A stretch of 7,184 nt of DNA from Phycisphaerae bacterium (GTDB lineage Bacteria > Planctomycetota > Phycisphaerae > UBA1845 > Fen-1342), in assembly GCA_020058145.1 (NCBI GenBank), contig JAGVEP010000086.1:1-7184 (forward strand), written 5' to 3'. The position numbers were made by a program, and so were the translations under genes. Positions within the stretch are counted from its first letter, which is position 1, and every line of letters begins with the position of its first letter. This document shows, one piece after another, positions 1-4,843 of this stretch. The notes below the pieces were generated by a model. That model was not told where the DNA came from. It saw only the letters and a program-made list of their open reading frames with translations, and searched no databases.

Positions 1-1637
1 GGCAGAAAGCGGGCCGCCCGTTTCCAGTTCGGCGTATCGGCCAGCGGCGGCCGCGACTCCGTCGCCAGCGCGGCCTCCGTGGTAGCAGCGGTGCCGACGA
101 TCAGCCGGTCCACGGTCACGGCCGCGGCCAGTCCCGGCATCATCATCGGCGGAAGCGGCGGCAGATCGAAGACCTGCTTGCCTTGTACCTCGCGAGCCGT
201 GAGCGGCAACTTGGTGATGAACGGGTTGCCGAGGGCCTTGGTGAGCGCGGCCTGGTCCTTGGACCCCGAACTGAGCGCTATATCCGCGGTCCATTGGCTG
301 GGATTCACCTTCGCCAGGGCCAGAGTGAACATGAGCGGGGCTTTGAGGTGGGCAAGGAGATCTTTGCGGAGATTCCCGCCTTCGCCCTCGGGGCCGGAAG
401 CTTCCAGTGCCGCCTTGAATTGCTCGGCCGCCTTGGGGTCGACCTGCTTTATCATGTGCTCGACCTCGTCCAGGATCGGGCCGATGCCGAGGTTCACCGA
501 CACATAGACGCAGGTGTCGGCGGTCACGCTCGCCGGCGGAGCTGCCGGGAGGTTCTCGGGGGTGAGCAGCTTGGTCAGCCCCGCCCGCCCCTCGCGCGTG
601 AGCCACAGTACGTCCAATTTCGAGTCGTAGGAGGAAGCCCCAAAGCGACAGTGGCCGACGACACTGCCGAAGGTCTCGGCGCCGAGGGCGACCAGCCACT
701 TCCGCATGTCCTCGGCCTCGCTGCCCGCAGCCGCGGTCCTGGCCAACTCGACAATCCGCGGCACGTTCACGACAAAGCGGATCGGGCCGACGGGCTTGAG
801 ATTGCGCAGCAGGGCCTTGTAGTCCTCGCCTTCCGCGAGGGTCGCGCCCTTCTTTTCATTCTGAACCGCGGCGCGCACGTGTTCGGCCGTGTCGGCGATC
901 ACCAGCCGGTCGTCGGTCAGGCACAGCGCGAGCTTGCGCGGCAGGGCGTCGCCGGAAAAGACCTTGTCGAGGCCCTGCTTGAACATCTGGTCCGGAGCGC
1001 CGACCGCAAAGCCGCCCCCGGTGTCGAAATCCGCGAAATCGTCGTCGCCCGTCTTGGCCTTTTTCTCCTCCGCCTTGGCCGTGAACACGTCGATGATCTC
1101 CGCACCCGCGGACGCCGTGTCATGCTGGCACCGCTCCTTGAGCTTGCCGACGACGTTGTCGTAATACTTCTTGCAGAGCGTGGCATCGCCGACCGTGGCC
1201 ACCAGGCCGGCCGTCATTTCCTCGAACTTCTCGCCCGCCGGTCCTGGCGGCGTGAGCAGATAGAAAGCCAGCGGGCCATCAAACGGGTTCTTGAGTTCTT
1301 CGACCGGTACGTCGAGCGTCGTAGCGAGGCGCTGCTTGAGCTCTTTGATCGCCGCGCCGAACACCCCTACCTCGGGGAGCGCTTCGGCGGCCTTGTCGTT
1401 CATCAGTTGGTAGCCGGAGGTCTTGGTGAAGTCCTCCCACACCTGGCCGACGTCCGCGATGCCCAGGAAAAACAGCGCCTCCCGCGGCGCCCATTCCGCC
1501 GGATCACCCTTGGGCTTTTCCGTCTCCGCTTTCTTGTCGGCCGGCTCCGGTTTGCCCCGCTGGGCCTGCTGCGCGGCAGCCGTGTGCACCGTGGTCAAGG
1601 CGAGCAAAACGACGAGGTACAAGGAACAGCGTTTCAT
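1..1637 (-). CDS. Secreted two-module protein of unknown function, DUF3352-like (3' end outside window)
   Basis: The frame is open from an ATG at 1637 to the left edge: 545 codons with no stop. The first 22 residues form a Sec signal peptide (MKR, a hydrophobic run LYLVVLLAL, then an AAA|Q cleavage site), followed by a charged linker rich in K, E and P (about 26-47). The rest has two related modules. Each opens with a strand resembling PREALFFLGI (51-60) or ADTCVYVSVN (373-382). Each ends with a motif of the type DRLxI/V...A...AL, at about 242-275 and again at 510-545, the latter followed by PPLADTPNWKRAARFLP. This layout resembles DUF3352-type extracytoplasmic proteins common in planctomycetes; that link is from memory of the family and is weak. 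No catalytic motif is visible. A weak GAGGG lies 7 bases before the ATG. It diverges from the E1-like gene across 202 bp. It probably acts outside the cytoplasmic membrane; its role is unknown. Confidence 0.85.
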   Translation of the reverse strand, partial: MKRCSLYLVVLLALTTVHTAAAQQAQRGKPEPADKKAETEKPKGDPAEWAPREALFFLGIADVGQVWEDFTKTSGYQLMNDKAAEALPEVGVFGAAIKELKQRLATTLDVPVEELKNPFDGPLAFYLLTPPGPAGEKFEEMTAGLVATVGDATLCKKYYDNVVGKLKERCQHDTASAGAEIIDVFTAKAEEKKAKTGDDDFADFDTGGGFAVGAPDQMFKQGLDKVFSGDALPRKLALCLTDDRLVIADTAEHVRAAVQNEKKGATLAEGEDYKALLRNLKPVGPIRFVVNVPRIVELARTAAAGSEAEDMRKWLVALGAETFGSVVGHCRFGASSYDSKLDVLWLTREGRAGLTKLLTPENLPAAPPASVTADTCVYVSVNLGIGPILDEVEHMIKQVDPKAAEQFKAALEASGPEGEGGNLRKDLLAHLKAPLMFTLALAKVNPSQWTADIALSSGSKDQAALTKALGNPFITKLPLTAREVQGKQVFDLPPLPPMMMPGLAAAVTVDRLIVGTAATTEAALATESRPPLADTPNWKRAARFL

Positions 1638-1758
1638 CTCGATACCCTCTTCAAGGTCCGACCTGGCTGTCTGCTCAACAGCGCAGCGTCCACATGTTAG
1701 GACCGCTCGTGCCCGCAAACAAGGCCGTGACGGTCCCGGCCGGCGCGGGTAGCATCTG

Positions 1759-1786
1759 TTGACAGGTTTCGACAGCCGCGTGTAAC
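1759..1786 (+). promoter_or_regulatory. Candidate sigma-70-type promoter for the E1-like gene
   Basis: A perfect TTGACA (1759-1764) is followed after 16 bp by TGTAAC (1781-1786), which matches four of six positions of TATAAT. Transcription would start near 1793 and leave a leader of about 47 bases before the ATG at 1840. It lies in the 202-bp spacer between two divergent genes. No matching promoter for the minus-strand gene was obvious. The call rests on sequence match only. Confidence 0.4.
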
Positions 1787-1839
1787 CGGTCACGCCGCGA
1801 GGTGCTGGCGCCGCCGCACGGCACCGGCAAAGGACTCCG

Positions 1840-2910
1840 ATGGTGACTGACGCCGGGTATCCCGCGGAATTGGCCCGCTATAGCCGCCAGATGCTGTACG
1901 AACACGTTGGCGTCGAGGGACAAAAACGCCTTTCGCACGCGTCGGTCGTGCTCGTCGGCTGCGGAGCGCTCGGTAGCGTGCTCGCCAACACGCTGGTCCG
2001 GGCCGGCATCGGCGCGCTCCGCGTCATCGATCGCGACTTTATCGAACTGGACAATCTCCAGCGCCAAGTCCTGTTTGACGAGCACGACATCGCTCAAAAC
2101 CTGCCCAAAGCCGAGGCCGCCGTACGAAAACTGCGCAAAATCAACTCGGGCGTGGAAATCGACGGCCTGGTCGCCGACGTGAATCCCGGCAATATCGAGG
2201 ACCTGTGTACCGACGCGGATCTCATCCTCGACGGCACGGACAATCTCGAAACGCGGTTCCTGCTCAACGACGTAGCGGTCAAACACGAACTGCCGTGGGT
2301 CTTCGGGGCCTGCCTGGGTGCGGAGGGACTGGTGCTGCCGATCGTGCCGCACCGCACAGCGTGCCTGCGGTGCATCTGGGACGAGCCGCCGCTGCCGGGG
2401 ACGGTACCGACGTGCGATACGGTGGGCGTGCTGGCGACGGTCGTGCAGGTAGTTGCGAGCCTCCAGGCCACCGAGGCGCTGAAAATCCTGCTGGGCCGCG
2501 CGGCGGAAGTCAGCCGGCAGTTGCTCGCGGTCGATGTCTGGGCGGGGCGGATTCGCGCGCTGCACGTGCAAGCCGCCTTCGACGACGGCGATTGCGTGTG
2601 CTGCCAACAGGGGCGCTATGACTTCCTCGCCGGTCGCGGCGCTGCGGCCACGACGACCCTGTGCGGACGCGACGCGGTGCAGATCATGCCGGCGGAGAGG
2701 CACGCCGGGCAGACCCCGGCGCGCATCGACTTCAAACGGCTGGCCAGCCGGCTCCCCCCGCGGGCCAGCCCGAAGTTCAACGAGTTCTTGCTGCGCTTCA
2801 CCGTCGACGCCTTCGCGGTCACGCTCTTTGCCGACGGCCGGGCGATTATCCAGGGCACGAGCGACCCCGCGGTCGCGCGCGGGGTGTATGCGAAGTACGT
2901 GGGCGCCTAA
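1840..2910 (+). CDS. E1-like adenylyltransferase of the HesA/MoeB/ThiF family
   Basis: The 356-residue protein should adenylate the C-terminal Gly of a ubiquitin-like sulfur carrier (ThiS, MoaD or similar) in the cytoplasm using ATP. The N-terminal RYSRQ motif (13-17) is typical. The nucleotide-binding loop is GCGALGS (40-46), followed by the acidic strand end VIDRD (62-66), NLQRQ (72-76) and DGTDN (131-135). Zinc ligands are two CxxC pairs, C175/C178 and C252/C255, spaced almost as in E. coli MoeB. C192 (VPTC) sits where ThiF and MoeB have their conserved cysteine. Residues 256-356 extend about 100 residues past the usual MoeB end. This part contains LCGRDAVQI (274-282) and ADGRAIIQGT (331-340). 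It has no rhodanese active-site loop, so this is not an MOCS3-type fusion. AAAGGA (1829-1834), 5 bases upstream, supports the start. No ThiS, MoaD or JAB gene is adjacent, so the substrate cannot be named. Confidence 0.93.
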   Translation: MVTDAGYPAELARYSRQMLYEHVGVEGQKRLSHASVVLVGCGALGSVLANTLVRAGIGALRVIDRDFIELDNLQRQVLFDEHDIAQNLPKAEAAVRKLRKINSGVEIDGLVADVNPGNIEDLCTDADLILDGTDNLETRFLLNDVAVKHELPWVFGACLGAEGLVLPIVPHRTACLRCIWDEPPLPGTVPTCDTVGVLATVVQVVASLQATEALKILLGRAAEVSRQLLAVDVWAGRIRALHVQAAFDDGDCVCCQQGRYDFLAGRGAAATTTLCGRDAVQIMPAERHAGQTPARIDFKRLASRLPPRASPKFNEFLLRFTVDAFAVTLFADGRAIIQGTSDPAVARGVYAKYVGA

Positions 2911-2930
2911 CCCCGGATTATTCACGATCC
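2911..2930. repeat. Left terminal inverted repeat of the decayed IS
   Basis: This 20-bp end pairs with the reverse complement of 3275-3294 at 16 of 20 positions; mismatches are at positions 4, 8, 16 and 18. It begins on the base right after the TAA stop of the E1-like gene. Confidence 0.7.
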
Positions 2931-3016
2931 AGCATCTTTTCTCGCATCCTTGGCCCGTTTCGCCGCGTAAGACAGGGTGAATCGACGCACGGTCCACGGA
3001 ATGGGAGCAGCACCTC

Positions 3017-3283
3017 ATGGGTGAAGGCCACGGCTGGTTGTTTGAGCCCACGTTCAATCGCTCCATCAAGCTCCGCCAGGCCCTTGACAGAGCTACGCCC
3101 TGTCAAGGGCAGGCTGATCCGCGGATCACGTCCGACGCCGGGGCGCTGCTGCCTCGTGAGGCCGATCAGGGGGTGCTTCCGGCCCAGCACGGCCCCAAGC
3201 GGCCGATGCCGACCCCCGCACGCCTGTTCTTGCCATGGAAGGCCCCGCACCGGCGCGCTACGCTACGCGGAGTAGGTTGGTGA
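3017..3283 (+). pseudogene. IS1380-type transposase, N-terminal fragment
   Basis: The frame starts at the ATG at 3017, 9 bases after GGGAG, and reads HGWLFEPTFNRSIKLR, later DPRITSDAGALLPREAD. This is the N-terminal signature of DDE transposases of the IS1380 group (iTSDAGaLLlREaD); recognition is from memory of the family. Between LR and QADPR sits an 11-residue in-frame insert encoded by a palindrome (3077-3109). Similarity ends after READ at about 3168. The remaining codons, down to the TGA at 3281-3283 inside the right inverted repeat, look like read-through of non-coding sequence across a deletion joint. A functional protein of this family has roughly 400-500 residues with DDE catalytic residues, none of which are left, so this copy is dead. 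Confidence 0.75.
3077..3114. repeat. 33-bp palindromic insert flanked by 5-bp direct repeats
   Basis: GCCCTTGACAG (3080-3090) and CTGTCAAGGGC (3100-3110) are perfect 11-bp inverted arms around a 9-base loop. The block is flanked by direct copies of CAGGC at 3077-3081 and 3110-3114. Removing 33 bp (3077-3109) restores the transposase reading KLRQADPRITSDAG without a frameshift, as in intact relatives. It therefore looks like a late insertion of a tiny hairpin element. There is no T-run after the stem, so it is not a classical terminator. Confidence 0.7.
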
Positions 3284-3294
3284 ATAGTCCCGGG
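3275..3294. repeat. Right terminal inverted repeat of the decayed IS
   Basis: Its reverse complement reads CCCGGGACTATTCACCAACC and matches the left end (2911-2930) at 16 of 20 positions. The stop codon that closes the transposase remnant frame falls inside it. Confidence 0.7.
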
Positions 3295-3350
3295 CCAATG
3301 AAGAATTGTCCATGTTATTCATGCGCGGATTCTAAGGAAGCGGAGGTAGG

Positions 3351-3376
3351 CAGATGGTGGGCCGTGCCCACCCTAC
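3351..3376. repeat. Intergenic palindromic repeat at the 3' end of ruvA
   Basis: GGTGGGC (3356-3362) and GCCCACC (3366-3372) form a perfect 7-bp stem with a CGT loop. It lies in the context CAGATGGTGGGC...GCCCACCCTAC, a palindrome that from memory recurs between genes in planctomycetes and cyanobacteria. On the minus strand the TAG stop of ruvA is part of the GTAGGGTGGGC edge of this repeat. It could fold at the end of the ruvA mRNA, but no U-tract follows, so a terminator role is unproven. No second copy is present in the window. Confidence 0.6.
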
Positions 3377-3993
3377 GGTTGGGTTTTGGCGCGATAGGCC
3401 GCACGGACAATCGCCTCGGGCACGGCGAGCGCCGGATCGGCCTGGACCGCGGCGCGCACCCACTCCTGGGCGTCGATGCGGCGATCGCCCCAGCGCACGA
3501 GGATGTCCACGGCGATCCGTTGGGCATCCGTGAGTTGCGTCGCCGGCGTGGCGGCGATCGCGGCCGTCGCTACCTGCGGCAGCTTGCCCCGTAATTCCGC
3601 GATCACCTGGGCGGCGATCTTCTTGCCAATCTCGGGCAGGCTGGTCAGCACGTGTACGTCGCCGTGCTCGATCGCGGCGATCAGATGCGGCGTCGGCAGG
3701 CTCATGGCACGCAGCGCGCGTCGGCTGCTGATGCCTTTGACGCGTGTGAAAAGCTGGAAAAACTCCCGGTCGGTCTCGCGGAGGAATCCCACCAGCCGGG
3801 GGATCAGGTTCGAGCCGGCCGGGTTGCCCTCGAAGTACTGGACGGTGAAGAGCGTGACCTCCTGGCCGAGCAGTGGCTGCAACTCCGCCAAGGCCGCTGC
3901 GGGGACCATGACCTCATAACCGACGCCGGCGAGTTCGAGCACGGCGGTTTCGTCGGTAATCCCGGCGACGCGGCCGGTGAGGCGACAGATCAT
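3373..3993 (-). CDS. ruvA: Holliday junction branch migration protein RuvA
   Basis: The 206-residue protein has the usual RuvA length. RuvA tetramers bind four-way DNA junctions and load the RuvB helicase motor for branch migration. The N-terminal OB domain (1 to about 70) opens with MICRLTGRV and has ELAGVGYEV (20-28). The segment EGNPAGSNLIPRLVGFL (55-71) is longer than in E. coli, a planctomycete-like trait. Two helix-hairpin-helix motifs follow: VKGISSRRA (85-93) and LPEIGKKIA (119-127), the second ending in ELRGKL. A flexible linker (about 138-152) leads to the RuvB-binding domain III (about 153-203). Each hairpin lacks one of the two usual glycines (S89 and E121). The ATG overlaps the ruvC stop as ATGA, so translation is probably coupled. 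The gene converges on the E1-like gene, and its stop lies at a palindromic repeat. Confidence 0.96.
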   Translation of the reverse strand: MICRLTGRVAGITDETAVLELAGVGYEVMVPAAALAELQPLLGQEVTLFTVQYFEGNPAGSNLIPRLVGFLRETDREFFQLFTRVKGISSRRALRAMSLPTPHLIAAIEHGDVHVLTSLPEIGKKIAAQVIAELRGKLPQVATAAIAATPATQLTDAQRIAVDILVRWGDRRIDAQEWVRAAVQADPALAVPEAIVRAAYRAKTQP

Positions 3994-4574
3994 CTCGGGC
4001 TCCTGTGGCCGACCGCGGCGTCGGCCAACTCGGCCTGACGCAGCCGCGCGCCGGCCAGCGCGATGGCGATCGCATCCGCCACATCCGGCGGCTCGGGTAA
4101 CCGGGGCAAATGTAGCGTCGCGGCCACCGCCTGCTGGATTTGGCGTTTGCTGGCGTGGCCATTGCCAGTGAGCAGCTTCTTCGCGTTGGTCGCGGCCACG
4201 GAAACGATGGCCAGGCCGCGCCGCGCGGCCAGCGCCAAGATCACCCCGCGAGCGTGGGCCATGAGGATGGCGGTCCGGGGGTGTTTGTAATGGGAGTAGA
4301 GCTCTTCACACGCGACCATGTGCGGATGGTGCAGGTCGAGGATTGTGGCGAGGCTCGCTTCCAGCTCCAACAAGCGCTGCGCCAACGGCTGTTGGCGTGG
4401 CAAGCGGATGACGCCGGCTTCGACCAGCACTGGGGCGGTCGACGCCGGGCTCGCGACGACCGCGTAGCCGGTTCGCTGGAGGCCGGGGTCAATGCCGAGG
4501 ACAATCGCGGCGGCAGCGGCCCGGCGCGCAGGGGTGAGACCGTCCCGTGGTGCTTTTCGGAGCATGGACGGCAT
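3990..4574 (-). CDS. ruvC: Crossover junction endodeoxyribonuclease RuvC
   Basis: RuvC resolves Holliday junctions by symmetric, metal-dependent cleavage of two strands and works with RuvAB. The four catalytic acids of the family are visible, numbered from the ATG at 4574: D29 in LGIDPG, E90 in ACEELY, and D164 and D167 in PDVADAIAIALA. The glycine-rich GIDPGLQRTGYAV strand and the basic region HASKRQIQQAV are also typical. About 24 residues precede the normal family start at VLGIDPG. The start is uncertain: ATG 4574, ATG 4565 and GTG 4604 are all in frame and none has a clear Shine-Dalgarno sequence. ATG 4574 was chosen over the longer GTG form because the extra codons show no recognisable conservation. 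The stop overlaps the ruvA ATG by 4 bp, forming a ruvC-ruvA operon without ruvB nearby. Confidence 0.93.
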   Translation of the reverse strand: MPSMLRKAPRDGLTPARRAAAAAIVLGIDPGLQRTGYAVVASPASTAPVLVEAGVIRLPRQQPLAQRLLELEASLATILDLHHPHMVACEELYSHYKHPRTAILMAHARGVILALAARRGLAIVSVAATNAKKLLTGNGHASKRQIQQAVAATLHLPRLPEPPDVADAIAIALAGARLRQAELADAAVGHRSPR

Positions 4575-4631
4575 GATGCGCGTTTTTCGCGCCGTCGCAA
4601 CCACGACGAGCCGAGTTATCGGTGCAATTCA

Positions 4632-4712
4632 CCGGCTGGAAGCCGGAGCCACACGCTGGAAGCCGGAGCCACACGCCGGAAGCCGATACCACACGGCTCC
4701 GGCCGGGGAGCC
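4632..4712. repeat. Array of 20-bp hairpin-forming repeats between ruvC and the S41 protease gene
   Basis: GCTGGAAGCCGGAGCCACAC occurs twice in perfect tandem (4635-4654, 4655-4674). A third copy (4675-4694) differs at four positions. CCGGCT and AGCCGG around a GGA loop give a small stem (4632-4646). The array ends with GGCTCC-GGCCGG-GGAGCC (4695-4712), whose start is the reverse complement of the repeat core GCCGGAGCC. It is within 120 bp upstream of ruvC and just before the promoter of the divergent gene. There is no spacer between units, so it is not CRISPR. Confidence 0.75.
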
Positions 4713-4758
4713 GATGTAGCAAGATGTCCGGGGCCGTGTCCGCCGGGCGTCTGATACG

Positions 4759-4764
4759 TATAAT
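4759..4764 (+). promoter_or_regulatory. Consensus -10 box for the S41 protease gene
   Basis: TATAAT is a perfect -10 hexamer in very GC-rich DNA, 79 bases before the ATG at 4844. It predicts transcription from about 4771. No good -35 match is seen 16-18 bp upstream (the region reads GCCGTGTCC) and there is no TG extension, so an activator or an alternative sigma factor may be involved. The leader contains GGCCC...GGGCC arms that could pair. Confidence 0.45.
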
Positions 4765-4843
4765 GATAGAGGGTTTTACCGGCCCTCACCCTGGACGTGG
4801 GCCCCGGCGCTGAAATCCGGGCGGCCGGAAAGGAAGTACGAAC

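Larger units (their letters stand above)
2911..3294 (+). mobile_element. Decayed, internally deleted IS1380-family insertion sequence
   Basis: This 384-bp element is bounded by 20-bp imperfect inverted repeats, 2911-2930 and 3275-3294, which match at 16 of 20 positions and share CTATTCAC/TTATTCAC cores. Inside, in the expected orientation, is a leader, a GGGAG ribosome-binding site (3003-3007) and the N-terminus of a DDE transposase (from 3017). Most of the transposase, including all catalytic residues, is missing; full IS1380-type elements are usually about 1.5-2 kb. It starts on the base after the stop codon of the E1-like gene. The flanking tetranucleotides CTAA (2907-2910) and CCAA (3295-3298) agree at three of four bases, compatible with an old 4-bp target duplication. 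It cannot move by itself, but the ends might still be mobilised by a related transposase. Confidence 0.75.

Noticed and set aside
183..1700. 505-codon open frame on the plus strand
   Set aside because: It is antisense to the better-supported minus-strand gene, which has a signal peptide and repeated modules. The plus-strand translation is Arg-rich and shows no motif, as expected for shadow frames in GC-rich DNA.
1675..3069. 464-codon open frame on the minus strand
   Set aside because: It is antisense to the E1-like gene, whose nucleotide-binding and zinc motifs are unmistakable, and it runs into the IS remnant.
3085..3090. TTGACA as a -35 promoter box
   Set aside because: It is part of a palindrome arm, and no -10-like hexamer lies 15-19 bp downstream.
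3356..3372. Rho-independent terminator for ruvA or the E1-like gene
   Set aside because: The stem is good but there is no T-run on either side, so it is reported only as a palindromic repeat.
4635..4694. Possible CRISPR-like repeats
   Set aside because: The units are directly contiguous 20-mers without spacers, and no cas gene is present.
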